A stretch of 64,000 nt of DNA from Brevundimonas sp. UBA6550 (GTDB taxonomy: Bacteria > Pseudomonadota > Alphaproteobacteria > Caulobacterales > Caulobacteraceae), in assembly GCF_002434505.1 (NCBI RefSeq), contig NZ_DJKE01000001.1, positions 1 through 64,000 of the forward strand. The letters are read 5' to 3'. Both the position numbers and the translations under genes were made by a program. The notes under the pieces were generated by a model, which saw only the letters and a list, made by a program, of their open reading frames with translations, was not told where the DNA came from and ran no database searches. Shown here in pieces: positions 8,915 through 18,454 of this stretch (positions within the stretch are counted from its first letter, which is position 1; the number at the start of each line of letters is the position of its first letter).

Positions 8915-9229
8915 CGGCGGGAACTCCCAAGCGAATATCGTGTCGGCTGAACGAGATGTCGGCCGATCCTGCCGTCACAAAACGGCAAAAGCCTTTCGTT
9001 TCCGTTGATGGCGGCGGCGCTTCGGGATGGCGCAATGCCGCATCGGTCTGCTAGACCGCCCGCACAATGACCGTCCGCGTCCTTCTTCGCCTGATTTCGA
9101 TTAGCCGCCCGGCGTAGCGCTTCCGGGCCATCTGGCCCCGTGCACGCCGGGATCGACAGCCCCACAGCCGCGATACGCGCGACAGGGCGAACAGACCAGC
9201 GAACGACAACCTATACGCCGAGACGACCC
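8915..9229. other. Divergent promoter region of the secreted protein gene and ileS
   Basis: These 315 bases hold no convincing gene. GCTAGACC at 9050-9057 fits the Caulobacter housekeeping -10 consensus (GCTANAWC) at seven of eight positions, but no matching -35 lies at the right distance. No T-box or other riboswitch structure for ileS was recognised. The leader before the ileS ATG has only a weak ribosome site. Confidence 0.35.
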
Positions 9230-12145
9230 ATGGCCGACGCCCCCGAATCCACCGCCCGCGACTATCGCGACACCGTCTTCCTGCCCGAGACGCCCTTCCC
9301 CATGCGCGGCGGCCTGCCGCAGAAGGAGCCCCTGATCCTGGAACAGTGGGGCGACCTTTACGGAACCCTGCGCGCCGAGCGTCAGAAGCAGAACGCGCCC
9401 CTCTATGTGCTGCACGACGGCCCGCCCTATGCCAATGGCGACATCCACATCGGCCACGCGCTGAACAAGACGCTGAAGGATTTCGTGGTCCGCAGCCGGT
9501 TCCTGCTGGGCTACGACGTCGACTACGTTCCCGGCTGGGACTGCCATGGCCTGCCGATCGAGTGGAAGATCGAGGAACAGTTCCGCGCCAAGGGCCGCCG
9601 CAAGGACGAGGTGTCCAAGGACGAGTTCCGCCGCGCCTGCCGCGACTACGCCGGCAAATACATCGACCTGCAGCGCGATCAATTTCACCGCCTGGGTGTC
9701 GTCGGAGACTTCGCCAACCGCTACGCCACCATGGACTTCAAGTCCGAGGCGGCCATCGTCGCCGAATTCCACAAGTTCAAGAACTCTGGCCAGCTGTATC
9801 GCGGCTCCAAGCCCGTCATGTGGTCGCCGGTCGAACGCACGGCGCTTGCCGACGCCGAGATCGAATACCACGACCATGTTTCTCCCACGATCTGGGTCAA
9901 GTTCCCGGTCACGGCCATGTCCGACGACCATCCCGACGACCTCTTGGCCTTCCGCTCCAGCACGCCATCCATCGTCATCTGGACGACCACGCCGTGGACC
10001 ATCCCGGCCAACCGCGCCATCAGCTATGGCCCCGAGATCGCCTATGGCCTGTATGAGGTCACAGCCATGGAGGAAGGGCTTGAGTTCGCCCCCTGGGCCA
10101 AGCCCGGCGACCGCCTGATCCTGGCCGACAAACTGGCCGAGGACGTGTTCAAGGCCGCCAAGATCGCCGCCTGGACCCGCGTCTACGACATCAATCCGTC
10201 CGGCCTCGAGACCGCCCACCCGCTGGCGGCGCTGGACAGCGGCTATGGCTTCTCCGTGCCCCTGCTGGCGGGCGATCACGTCACCGACGACGCCGGCACC
10301 GGCTTCGTCCACACCGCGCCGGGCCATGGCGCCGACGACTTCGAGGTCTGGAAGGCCCACGGTCATCACGAGGTGCCCGACACCGTCGATCCCGACGGCG
10401 CCTATTACGACCATGTCCCCCTGTTCGCGGGCCTGAAAGTCCTCGAAACCGAAGGCAAGAAGACCGGCAAGTTCGGCCCCGCCAACGGCGCGGTGATGGA
10501 AAAGCTGATCGAGGCGGGCAACCTGTTGGCGCGCGGCCGGATGGAGCATTCCTATCCGCACTCGTGGCGCTCCAAGGCCCCGATCATCTTCAGGAACACC
10601 CCCCAGTGGTTCATCCGCATGGACGAGCCGCTGAAGTCCGGCGACACCCTGCGCGAAACGGCGCTTCAAGCCATCGACGACACCGCCTTCCACCCCGCAT
10701 CGGGCAAGAACCGCATCCGCTCGATGGTCGAGGGCCGTCCCGACTGGCTGGTCAGCCGCCAGCGCGCCTGGGGCACGCCGCTGGCCATGTATATGGACAA
10801 GCAGACCGGCCAGCCCCTGCATGACGCCGAGGTCGACGCCCGCATCGTCGCCGCCATCGCCGAACACGGCGCCGACATCTGGTTCACCGCGCCGGACAGC
10901 GACTTCCTGGGCGCCCATGACCCGGCCCGCTACGAGAAGATCGAAGACATTCTGGACGTCTGGTTCGATTCCGGCTCGACTCACGCCTTTACGCTCGACC
11001 CGCGCCTGCCCGAGAACGGCTATGTCGGCGATCGTCCCGCACACTGGCCCGCCGACCTCTATCTGGAAGGATCGGACCAGCACCGCGGCTGGTTCCAGTC
11101 GTCCCTGCTGGAAGGCTGCGGCACGCGCGGCCGCGCCCCCTACAAGGCGATCCTGACCCACGGCTTCACCCTGGACGAGAACGGCGAGAAACAGTCGAAA
11201 TCCAGGGGCAACACCACCGATCCCCTGGTGGTCATCAAGGAATCCGGCGCCGACATCCTGCGTCTGTGGGTGGCCCTGGTCGACTATTCCGAGGACCAGC
11301 GGATCGGCAAACAGATCCTGCAGACCACGGTCGACGCCTATCGCAAGCTGCGCAACACCGTCCGCTATCTACTGGGCGCCCTGGCCGGCTTCGACGAGGC
11401 CGAGCGGCTGACCGACTACGACCAGTTCCCGCCGCTGGAGAAATTCATTCTTCACCGCCTGCACGAACTGGACGCCCATGTGCGTCGGGCCTACGCCGAA
11501 TACCGCTTCCAGGATGTGGTCCGCCCGGTGCTGGAATTCTGCTCCAACGACCTGTCGGCGCTGTATTTCGACATCAGGAAGGACGCCCTCTACTGCGACC
11601 GTCCCGACAGCATCCGCCGTCGCGCCGCCCGCACCGTGATGGACGAGGTCTTCGCCCGCCTGACCGCCTGGCTGGCCCCGCTGACGCCCTTCACCATGGA
11701 AGAGGCGTGGACGACCCGGTTCCCCGACGCCGGCACGAACTGCGCGCGGTTGATCCCCGAGACTCCGGCCGAGTGGAGCAACCCGGCCGAGGCCGAGCGT
11801 TGGTCCGCGATCAACACCGTCCTCGAAGTGGTCAATGAATCGCTGGAAGCGGCCCGCCGGGAGAAGCTAATCGGCGGCGCCCTGGACGCCTGGCCCGCCG
11901 TCACCGGACCCGCCTCGGCCTTCGCGCCGTTCGAAGGTCTGGACGCCGCGGAAATCTTCCGCACCTCGGGCGCCGAACTGGTCGAGGGGGGTGAAGCGAT
12001 CACGGTCGCGGTCAACCTGGCCGACCACCCCAAATGCGCCCGCTCCTGGCGCCGCGTCCCCGACGTCGGCTCCGACCCCGCCTACCCCGACCTCTCGGCC
12101 CGCGACGCCGACGCGGTTCGGCATTGGGACCAGACCCACGCCTGA
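9230..12145 (+). CDS. ileS: Isoleucine--tRNA ligase
   Basis: A 971-residue class I aminoacyl-tRNA synthetase that charges tRNA-Ile. HIGH is at residues 73-76 (DIHIGHALNK). The KMSKS loop is the variant KQSKS near residue 654, in GEKQSKSRGNTTDP. The editing (CP1) domain lies between them and the anticodon-binding domain is C-terminal. The C-terminal zinc-knuckle region keeps only one cysteine (HPKCARSWRRV), so it probably does not bind zinc. The start is the ATG at 9230; the open frame begins 90 bases earlier without support. Transcribed alone, with a palindromic repeat after it. Confidence 0.97.
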   Translation: MADAPESTARDYRDTVFLPETPFPMRGGLPQKEPLILEQWGDLYGTLRAERQKQNAPLYVLHDGPPYANGDIHIGHALNKTLKDFVVRSRFLLGYDVDYVPGWDCHGLPIEWKIEEQFRAKGRRKDEVSKDEFRRACRDYAGKYIDLQRDQFHRLGVVGDFANRYATMDFKSEAAIVAEFHKFKNSGQLYRGSKPVMWSPVERTALADAEIEYHDHVSPTIWVKFPVTAMSDDHPDDLLAFRSSTPSIVIWTTTPWTIPANRAISYGPEIAYGLYEVTAMEEGLEFAPWAKPGDRLILADKLAEDVFKAAKIAAWTRVYDINPSGLETAHPLAALDSGYGFSVPLLAGDHVTDDAGTGFVHTAPGHGADDFEVWKAHGHHEVPDTVDPDGAYYDHVPLFAGLKVLETEGKKTGKFGPANGAVMEKLIEAGNLLARGRMEHSYPHSWRSKAPIIFRNTPQWFIRMDEPLKSGDTLRETALQAIDDTAFHPASGKNRIRSMVEGRPDWLVSRQRAWGTPLAMYMDKQTGQPLHDAEVDARIVAAIAEHGADIWFTAPDSDFLGAHDPARYEKIEDILDVWFDSGSTHAFTLDPRLPENGYVGDRPAHWPADLYLEGSDQHRGWFQSSLLEGCGTRGRAPYKAILTHGFTLDENGEKQSKSRGNTTDPLVVIKESGADILRLWVALVDYSEDQRIGKQILQTTVDAYRKLRNTVRYLLGALAGFDEAERLTDYDQFPPLEKFILHRLHELDAHVRRAYAEYRFQDVVRPVLEFCSNDLSALYFDIRKDALYCDRPDSIRRRAARTVMDEVFARLTAWLAPLTPFTMEEAWTTRFPDAGTNCARLIPETPAEWSNPAEAERWSAINTVLEVVNESLEAARREKLIGGALDAWPAVTGPASAFAPFEGLDAAEIFRTSGAELVEGGEAITVAVNLADHPKCARSWRRVPDVGSDPAYPDLSARDADAVRHWDQTHA

Positions 12146-12346
12146 CCGCAGCGACGCCCCCTCGCCGCTTCGGTGGGAGGAGGACCGCGCGGAGCGTGGT
12201 GGAGAGGCTCCAGCCCTCCACCACCTCCGCTTCCATTGCGCGAAAGCGCCGCCGCGCGACACTGCGTCATCTTGTCAAACGCGCGTTCGCGCCCCAACTG
12301 CAAAGCCTAATCCAAAACCGAGACCCCGCCCGCGACAGGAGCCCTG
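12146..12346. repeat. Intergenic palindromic repeat after ileS
   Basis: The gap holds a strong imperfect palindrome at 12189-12230. GCGGAG plus GTGGTGGA on the left pair with TCCACCAC plus CTCCGC on the right, with a one-base bulge and a 13-base loop. A second small hairpin (GCGCGAAAGCGC) follows near 12238-12249. There is no T run. The composition (GGTGGGAGGAGG, CCTCCACCACC) resembles the short intergenic palindromes dispersed in Caulobacterales genomes. It could also act as a transcript-end stabiliser for ileS. Confidence 0.6.
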
Positions 12347-13600
12347 ATGCCGCATGCCGACAGCCTGATTCTCACCCTGGTCGGGGGCTTTGTCCTGGCC
12401 TTCGTGTTCGGCATGTTGGCGCATCGGCTCAGACTGTCGCCCCTGGTGGGATATCTGGTCGCGGGCATCGTGGTCGGTCCCTATACGGCGGGCTTCGTCG
12501 CCGACACCGAACTGGCGCCGCAACTGGCCGAGATCGGCGTCATCCTGCTGATGTTCGGGGTCGGGCTGCATTTCTCGCCTAAGGATCTGATGCAGGTGCG
12601 CAAGGTCGCCATTCCCGGCGCCCTGGTTCAGATCGCGGCGGCCACCGGCCTGGGTTGGGGGCTGGGGCGGTTCGTGCTGGGGCTGGGCGATGTCGAGGCT
12701 CTGTTGATGGGCTTCGCCTTGTCGGTCGCCTCCACCGTCGTCCTGCTGCGGGCGCTGGAGGAACGCAAACAGGTCAAGGGCGAGATCGGCCGCATCGCCG
12801 TGGGCTGGCTGATCGTCGAGGATCTGGTCATCGTCATCGCCCTGGTCATGCTGCCGATGATCCTGGCGCCGGCGGGCGCCCAGGCGGACCTGGCCGCCCT
12901 GGGAACCAACGTCGGCCTGACGCTGGTGAAGGTCGTGCTGTTCGTCGTCGGGATGCTGGTCGTGGGCGGCAAGGTCATTCCCTGGCTTCTGATCCGCATC
13001 GCCCACACCAAGTCGCGCGAACTGTTCACCCTGGGCGTTCTGGCCATCGCGCTGGGCATCGCCTGGCTGGCCTATTTCCTGTTCCACTCGTTTGCGCTCG
13101 GCGCCTTCCTGGCCGGGCTGGTGATGAACGCCTCGCCCCTGGGTCACAATGCGGCCGAGCGGTCGCTGCCGCTGCGCGACGCCTTCGCCGTCTTGTTCTT
13201 CGTGTCGGTGGGGATGCTGTTCGACCCGATGATCCTGGTGCGCCAGCCCTGGGCGGTGCTGGGCGTCCTGGGCATCGTCATCGTGGGCAAGTCGGTCGCC
13301 GCCCTGGTCATCGCCAAGGCGTTCAAGCTGGACCGGCCCACGGGCCTGACGGTGGCGGCCTCCCTGGCCCAGATCGGCGAATTCTCCTTCATCCTGGCGG
13401 CGCTGGGCGTGTCGCTGGGGGCCATGAGTCGCGAGACCCACGACCTGATCCTGGCCGCCGCCCTGCTGTCGATCTCGTTGAACCCGTTCGTCTTCCTGTT
13501 CACCGACCGGATGGGCGGACGGCCCAAGCCCCCGCCGCCTGGCGCCACGCGGCCCGCCGCCGCGGACGGGCCGATCACGGATGCGGTGGCTTCGGCCTGA
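12347..13600 (+). CDS. CPA2-family cation:proton antiporter
   Basis: A 417-residue inner-membrane protein of the monovalent cation:proton antiporter-2 family (KefB/KefC/YbaL-like), with about 12-13 hydrophobic segments. The N-terminal segment RLRLSPLVGYLVAGIVVGP and the LMFGVGLHFSPKDL stretch are typical. Longer YbaL/Kef proteins carry a C-terminal RCK/TrkA-N nucleotide-binding domain; this one stops after the membrane part with a short Pro/Ala-rich tail. It is therefore a channel-only form or is gated by another protein. A CAGGAG ribosome site precedes the ATG. Confidence 0.88.
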   Translation: MPHADSLILTLVGGFVLAFVFGMLAHRLRLSPLVGYLVAGIVVGPYTAGFVADTELAPQLAEIGVILLMFGVGLHFSPKDLMQVRKVAIPGALVQIAAATGLGWGLGRFVLGLGDVEALLMGFALSVASTVVLLRALEERKQVKGEIGRIAVGWLIVEDLVIVIALVMLPMILAPAGAQADLAALGTNVGLTLVKVVLFVVGMLVVGGKVIPWLLIRIAHTKSRELFTLGVLAIALGIAWLAYFLFHSFALGAFLAGLVMNASPLGHNAAERSLPLRDAFAVLFFVSVGMLFDPMILVRQPWAVLGVLGIVIVGKSVAALVIAKAFKLDRPTGLTVAASLAQIGEFSFILAALGVSLGAMSRETHDLILAAALLSISLNPFVFLFTDRMGGRPKPPPPGATRPAAADGPITDAVASA

Positions 13601-13640
13601 AGCTCTTTTCGTCGGGGCGGGCCGGGGCTATCGTCGGGGC

Positions 13641-13853
13641 ATGGACATGACCGCTGCAGACCAGGCCGTTCTTCACTATGGCGACGGCGAGTTCGCGGTG
13701 CTGAAGCCGGGCCGTTTCGTGCGCTGCGCGGTGACGGACCGGCCGATCCCGCTGGAAATCCTGCGCTACTGGAGCCCCTCGCGCCAGCAGCCCTATTACG
13801 GCCCCGCCGAATTCATCGCCGCCCAGATCACCGTTCAGTCGGCGGCGAAATGA
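13641..13853 (+). CDS. DUF2093 family protein
   Basis: A 70-residue protein matching the small alphaproteobacterial DUF2093 family. Its core HYGDGEFAVLKPGRFVRCAVT is followed by IPLEILRYWSPSRQQPYYGP. Function is unknown. It is first of a compact set: its stop overlaps the start of the M23 gene by ATGA, so the two are likely translationally coupled. ATG at 13641 chosen; an ATG two codons later is also possible. Confidence 0.85.
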   Translation: MDMTAADQAVLHYGDGEFAVLKPGRFVRCAVTDRPIPLEILRYWSPSRQQPYYGPAEFIAAQITVQSAAK

Positions 13854-14713
13854 TCGCCACGCGCCGCGCCGTTCTGGCGGGAGCCGGCGCCGGGCTGATC
13901 GCCGGGCCGCTGAGGGCGCAGGATCGCAACGCCCTGCCGTTGGCGCTGAACGGGGCCTGGCGTCAGGGGGGCTATGCGCTGGGCCTCACCGCGCCGGGCG
14001 CCCTGGTCTTCGTGGACGGCGAGGCCCTGACCACCGCCTCGGCCGCCGGCCTGTTCGTGATCGGCTTCGACCGCGACGCCGGCCCCGGCGCACGGATCGA
14101 GGTCCGGTCGGCCGACGGCGCCCGCTCGGCGCGGCGCGCGCTGGACATCGCCGCCTACGCCTTTCCCTCGACCAGCGTGAACGGCCTGCCGCCCTCGACC
14201 GTCGAACCCAGCGACCCGGCGCTCCTGGCCCGCATCCAGCGCGAGATCGCCCTGAAGACCGAGGGCTTCGCCAGCCGGATCGACGCCGACGACTTCAAGG
14301 ACGGCTTCGTCTGGCCGCTGGACAGCTATCGCGTCTCCAGCGCCTGGGGCGCCCAGCGCATCCTGAACGGCACGCCCGCCCGGCCCCACTACGGGATCGA
14401 CCTGGCGGCGCCCCAGGGCAGCGTGATCCGCGCCCCCGCCGACGGCCGCATCGCCTTCGTGCGCCCCGACATGCATTTCGAGGGCGGCCTGACCCTGATC
14501 GACCACGGCCAGGGGCTGATCACCTGCTATCTGCACCAGTCGCGGCTGGACGTGCGGCAGGGCCAGCGCGTGCGGCGCGGCGATCCGCTGGGCCGCGTCG
14601 GCATGACCGGCCGCGCGACGGGGCCGCACCTGTGCTGGCGCATGAAATGGCGCGACCGCAATCTGGACCCGTCGCTGATGGTGGGCGCCCAGGCGCCGAA
14701 AACGCTCGCCTGA
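13850..14713 (+). CDS. M23 family metallopeptidase
   Basis: A 287-residue exported protein with an N-terminal twin-arginine-like or Sec signal (RRAVLAGAGAGLIAGPLRAQ). The LytM/M23 domain is at about 170-275. Zinc ligands His180 and Asp184 are seen in HYGID. The usual HxH motif is HLC (His260, Leu261, Cys262), so the third ligand would be cysteine rather than histidine. M23 enzymes cleave peptidoglycan cross-bridges, or activate amidases when degenerate. It overlaps the DUF2093 gene and sits 12 bases before the receiver gene, suggesting one operon. Confidence 0.88.
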   Translation: MIATRRAVLAGAGAGLIAGPLRAQDRNALPLALNGAWRQGGYALGLTAPGALVFVDGEALTTASAAGLFVIGFDRDAGPGARIEVRSADGARSARRALDIAAYAFPSTSVNGLPPSTVEPSDPALLARIQREIALKTEGFASRIDADDFKDGFVWPLDSYRVSSAWGAQRILNGTPARPHYGIDLAAPQGSVIRAPADGRIAFVRPDMHFEGGLTLIDHGQGLITCYLHQSRLDVRQGQRVRRGDPLGRVGMTGRATGPHLCWRMKWRDRNLDPSLMVGAQAPKTLA

Positions 14714-14725
14714 CGAAGGGGCCGG

Positions 14726-15232
14726 ATGTCTTCCCTGAAATCGCTGAACGTCCTTTTGGTGGACGACAATCAGAACATGCGCGCCATCGCCGCCGCCGTC
14801 CTGCACTCGGCCGACATCCGCAACGTCAAGGAGGCGGAGGAGGGAGCGGCCGCCTTCGACCTGCTGCGTCGCCATCCGATCGACCTGGCCATCGTGGACT
14901 TCAACATGTTCCCGCTGGACGGGGTCGCGTTCACCCGCCTGGTCCGCACCAGCCCCGACAGCCCCAACGCCTATCTGCCGATCATCATGATGACCGGCCA
15001 TTCCGAGCGCGCCCGCGTCTATGAGGCGCGCGACGCCGGGGTGAACGAATTCGTCGTCAAGCCGATCACCGCCAAGGCCGTGCTGGACCGGATCAACGCC
15101 GTCATCCTGCGGCCCCGCGCCTTCATCAAGGCCGAACACTATGTCGGCCCGTGCCGCCGCCGCCGCGACCTGGCGGACTACGAAGGGCCGTTCCGGCGCT
15201 ATACGGACGCGGGGCGATCCAGCGCCGCATAG
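14726..15232 (+). CDS. Stand-alone response-regulator receiver protein
   Basis: A 168-residue protein with one CheY-like receiver domain (about 7-128). The acidic pair is Asp13/Asp14, the phosphorylated residue Asp58 (DLAIVDFNM), and the conserved lysine 112 (FVVKPI). About 40 basic residues follow (RPRAFIKAEHYVGPCRRRRD) with no recognisable output domain. It probably acts by protein contact. The kinase is not in the window. Its 3' end overlaps the convergent acyltransferase gene by 34 bases. Confidence 0.87.
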   Translation: MSSLKSLNVLLVDDNQNMRAIAAAVLHSADIRNVKEAEEGAAAFDLLRRHPIDLAIVDFNMFPLDGVAFTRLVRTSPDSPNAYLPIIMMTGHSERARVYEARDAGVNEFVVKPITAKAVLDRINAVILRPRAFIKAEHYVGPCRRRRDLADYEGPFRRYTDAGRSSAA

Positions 15233-16125
15233 ACCTTGTCCGGCCAGCGCTTGTGGACCCAGAACCAGTCGACCGGATGCGCGCGCACCCGATCCTCGAC
15301 GAAGCGGTTGGCGGCCTGGATCCCGGCCAGGACGTCGGCGGCCTTGTCCTCGCTGTGGCTGACGCTGATCGGCTCATGCGCCGTGACCCGGAACCGGGCG
15401 TTGGGCAGGCGCACCACCGAAAGGGGCTGCATCACCGTGTCGAACCGCGCCGCCAGCCGCGCCGCGCCGGGGGATGCGTTCACCGGCTGGCCGAAGAACT
15501 GCACCTCCGGCCCCTGATTGTATTTCTGATCGACCAGCAGGGCGATGGAGTCGCCCCGCTTCATCCCCGCCATCAGATCGCGCGTCCCGTCGCCCTTGGG
15601 CGCGAACAGGCGGATGCCATACCGTTCGCGGCTCTTGCGGATCAGGGCGTCGACATAGGGGTTGTTGGCGGCCCGATAGGTGACCTGGCACGGCACGCCC
15701 GCCGCCATGATGACCGCCGCCATCACTTCGAAGTTGGCCAGGTGGCCGGAAATCAGCACCGCCGGCTTGCCGCTATCGCGCAAGGCGTGCAGCCGCTCCA
15801 GCCCCACCACCTCGACCCGCCCACCCTCGGGGGTCAACTGGTCCATCACCGCCAGTTCCGCGAAGGTGCGCCCGGTCTGGTCCCACTGGGCCAGGGCCAG
15901 GGCGTTGCGCTCGGCCTCATCCATGTCGGGAAAGGCGATGCGCAGATTGCGGATCACCGTCTTCTGCGTGCCCGTCAGCGGCCCCAGGGTGCGCAGCAGC
16001 CAGCCGCCCAGGGCGGACGCCCGCTCCACGCCCAACAGCCGCAGAAACCCGAACAGCGCCTGAAAGCCGAAGGCTTCCAGGCGCCAGGCGAAATCCTGTC
16101 GCCAATCGCTACGCTTACCAGGCAA
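15199..16125 (-). CDS. Lipid A biosynthesis acyltransferase, LpxL/HtrB family
   Basis: A 308-residue membrane-associated acyltransferase that adds secondary acyl chains to lipid A at the inner membrane. It has the HX4E form of the catalytic motif in SGHLANFEV and typical [21 protein letters not shown] and [14 protein letters not shown] blocks. The start is apparently TTG at 16125, inside the end of the upstream SDR gene (11-base overlap); no better ATG exists near the N-terminus. The overlap argues for co-transcription with the SDR. Which LpxL/LpxM role it plays cannot be told. Confidence 0.88.
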   Translation of the reverse strand: MPGKRSDWRQDFAWRLEAFGFQALFGFLRLLGVERASALGGWLLRTLGPLTGTQKTVIRNLRIAFPDMDEAERNALALAQWDQTGRTFAELAVMDQLTPEGGRVEVVGLERLHALRDSGKPAVLISGHLANFEVMAAVIMAAGVPCQVTYRAANNPYVDALIRKSRERYGIRLFAPKGDGTRDLMAGMKRGDSIALLVDQKYNQGPEVQFFGQPVNASPGAARLAARFDTVMQPLSVVRLPNARFRVTAHEPISVSHSEDKAADVLAGIQAANRFVEDRVRAHPVDWFWVHKRWPDKVYAALDRPASV

Positions 16126-16885
16126 TCGTCAATCCACCGTCCACCACAAGGGTCTGTCCGGTCACATAGGCCGAGGCAGGGCTGCACAGATAGACCGCCG
16201 TGCCCGCGATTTCATCCGGCTGGCCGATCCTTTTAAGCGGGGCGGGTTCGGTGACCTGTTTCAGCAGCTCCGGATTCTCCCAAAGATATTTGGCGAAGTC
16301 GGTCTGCACCAGGCCCGGCGCGATGCAGTTGACCCGCACGTTCGACGGCCCCCACTCCACCGCCAGATTGCGCACCAGCTGCATGTCCGCGGCCTTGGAG
16401 ATGTTGTAGGCGCCGATCAGGGCGTTGCCGCGCAGGCCCCCGATGGACGAAATCACCAGGATCGCCCCGTCCTTTCGCTCCACCATCTGCGGCGCGACCA
16501 TCTGGATCAGCCAGTGGTTGGAGATGACATTGTTCTGAAGAATCTTCTCGAACTGATCGTCGGCGATGCCCGCCATCGGCCCGGCGTAGGGATTGGTCGC
16601 GGCGTTGCAGACCAGAATGTCGATCTTGCCGAAGGCGCTGTTGGTCTCATCGACCAGCCGCTGCAGGTCTTCCTTGGAGGCGATATTGGCGGGAACCGCG
16701 ATGGCGCGGCCTTCACCGTATTTGCCGTTGATCTCGGAGGCGACCTCTTCGCACGGCCCGGCCTTGCGCGAGGAAATGACGACCTTGGCGCCGTGTTCGG
16801 CCAGCCGTTCGGCGATGGCCTTGCCGATTCCGCGCGACGAGCCGGTGATGATGGCGACCTTGCCGGTCAGATCGAACAGTTCCAT
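16115..16885 (-). CDS. SDR family oxidoreductase
   Basis: A 256-residue classical short-chain dehydrogenase. The NAD(P)-binding glycine motif is TGSSRGIG, followed by NAA in VCNAATN. The catalytic serine and YxxxK appear in SSIGG and YNISK, and the C-terminus is [15 protein letters not shown]. This resembles DHRS4-like or 3-oxoacyl-ACP reductase-like members. Substrate unknown. Its stop overlaps the acyltransferase start, so the pair is probably co-expressed. It reads away from tipF. Confidence 0.9.
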   Translation of the reverse strand: MELFDLTGKVAIITGSSRGIGKAIAERLAEHGAKVVISSRKAGPCEEVASEINGKYGEGRAIAVPANIASKEDLQRLVDETNSAFGKIDILVCNAATNPYAGPMAGIADDQFEKILQNNVISNHWLIQMVAPQMVERKDGAILVISSIGGLRGNALIGAYNISKAADMQLVRNLAVEWGPSNVRVNCIAPGLVQTDFAKYLWENPELLKQVTEPAPLKRIGQPDEIAGTAVYLCSPASAYVTGQTLVVDGGLTIAW

Positions 16886-16977
16886 TGCGTTTCCCGTATG
16901 TTTCTGCGGGGATATTTATCGCCCCGCTCTAGCCGAATGACATTGATAGCCTGATACTCGGGCGATTCCATCCGGGA

Positions 16978-18270
16978 GTGGCCGACCGCCAGCCGATGCG
17001 CAACGTAACCACGGGCTTTCTGTATTTCGCCTATCTGTTCCTCGGCATGACCGTGGGCGCCTTCCTGTGGCGCGCCGGTCTGGGGATCGGCGCGGGCGTG
17101 GCCGGGACGCTGGGCGCGCTGGGTCTGCTGGGCGCCTTCCACGGCATCGTCACCGGCATCGCCGACCGTCGCGCCCTGAAGAAGGAGATCGCCCAGGTCC
17201 GCGAGGCGCACCGCCTGCTGGCCGATGCGATGGAATCGACCCAGGGCGCCCTGACCGAACTGGCCCACGCCATCGAGAGCGGCGTCCTGTCCGACACCGA
17301 CGCCCTGACCGGCGAGGTGCGGATGCTGGAATCCCTGGTCCAGCAGATGAGCGAGAGCATCGACGAACGCCTGTCTGCTGCGCCCCACATCGGCGTCGAG
17401 ACCTTCGAGGGCCGCCGCCAGGCCCAGTCCTCCGTCCTGTTGCGCACCATCCACGAGGCGCTCAGCGAAGGGCGCGTGGACCTGTATCTTCAGCCGGTCG
17501 TCTCCCTGCCGCAGCGCCGGACCATCTTCTACGAAAGCTTCACCCGCCTGCGCGACGCCACCGACCGGGTGATGATGCCGGCGGAATACCTGTCGCTGGC
17601 CGAGGGCGAGGGGCTGGTGCCGGCGATCGACAATCTGCTGCTGTTCCGCTGCGCCCAGATCGTGCGACGGCTGGCGCGCCAGGACCGCAAGGTTGGCGTC
17701 TTCTGCAACGTGGCCCTGACCTCGCTGGGCGACGAGACCTTCTTCCCGCAGTTCCTGGATTTTCTGTCCGAGAACCGCGACCTGAACCAGGCCCTGATCT
17801 TCGAACTGGGCCAGGCCACCTTCGACGCGCGCGGGGCGGTCGAGGCGCGCAACATGGCCAAGCTGGCCGACCTGGGCTTCCGCTTCTCGCTGGACAAGGT
17901 CCAGACGCTGGACCTGGACTTCGCCGACCTGCAACGCTCGGACGTCAAATTCATCAAGGTCGCCGCCGACCTGATGATCGAACAACTTCTGGACCTGGAC
18001 GGCGGCGCCCCCCTGCGCTCCATGCCCGACATCCAGGCCGCCGATTTCGCCGCCCTGACCCGCCGTTACGGCGTGGAGGTCATCGCCGAAAAGGTTGAGA
18101 ACGAACGCCAGGTCGTCGATATCCTCGAACTCGATGTCGCGATGGGCCAGGGCCACCTGTTCGGCGAACCCCGCGCCATCAAGGAACAGGTCCTGGCCGA
18201 AACCGACCCCCCAGCCGAGTTCCTCCGCTCCACCCTGCGCAGCGCCGAACAGCGCCGTCGGTTTAGCTAA
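16978..18270 (+). CDS. tipF: TipF-type flagellar assembly regulator with degenerate EAL domain
   Basis: A 430-residue (or 424) protein with two N-terminal membrane segments (about 11-30 and 36-56), a coiled-coil stretch (60-135) and an EAL domain (about 155-410). The EAL signature is YESF and other catalytic residues appear replaced (DKVQT where active enzymes have DDFG). It should therefore bind rather than hydrolyse cyclic-di-GMP. This matches Caulobacter TipF, a c-di-GMP receptor that positions the flagellar motor at the new pole. The start may be GTG at 16978 or ATG at 16996; neither has an ideally spaced ribosome site. Confidence 0.85.
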   Translation: MADRQPMRNVTTGFLYFAYLFLGMTVGAFLWRAGLGIGAGVAGTLGALGLLGAFHGIVTGIADRRALKKEIAQVREAHRLLADAMESTQGALTELAHAIESGVLSDTDALTGEVRMLESLVQQMSESIDERLSAAPHIGVETFEGRRQAQSSVLLRTIHEALSEGRVDLYLQPVVSLPQRRTIFYESFTRLRDATDRVMMPAEYLSLAEGEGLVPAIDNLLLFRCAQIVRRLARQDRKVGVFCNVALTSLGDETFFPQFLDFLSENRDLNQALIFELGQATFDARGAVEARNMAKLADLGFRFSLDKVQTLDLDFADLQRSDVKFIKVAADLMIEQLLDLDGGAPLRSMPDIQAADFAALTRRYGVEVIAEKVENERQVVDILELDVAMGQGHLFGEPRAIKEQVLAETDPPAEFLRSTLRSAEQRRRFS

Positions 18271-18281
18271 AACAGTCCGTG

Positions 18282-18415
18282 CCTCCCACTCCGTGGGGAG
18301 GTGGCGCGGCGCGCCTTCGCGCCGTGACGGAGGCGCTTATCCCGCATCACAGGCGCCGAGCCCGTTTCAAGACCCCCTCCAACGCTTCGCGGTCCCTCCC
18401 CATTTCATGGGGAGG
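18282..18415. repeat. Paired intergenic palindromes
   Basis: Two G-rich palindromes share the motif CCTCCC...GGGGAGG: one at 18282-18301 and a perfect nine-base-pair one at 18395-18415 (CCTCCCCAT, loop TTC, ATGGGGAGG). Between them lies GGCGCG/CGCGCC. This is the look of a dispersed intergenic repeat of Caulobacterales, here filling the gap between tipF and the HAD gene. It shares purine-rich style but not sequence with the repeat at 12189. Confidence 0.65.
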
Positions 18416-18454
18416 AGACTTTCGCCTCCGCGTCCCAGCGGCTACCAACGCCCC

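Noticed and set aside
8915..9229. T-box riboswitch before ileS
   Set aside because: No specifier stem or T-box consensus is visible, and such elements are rare in this class.
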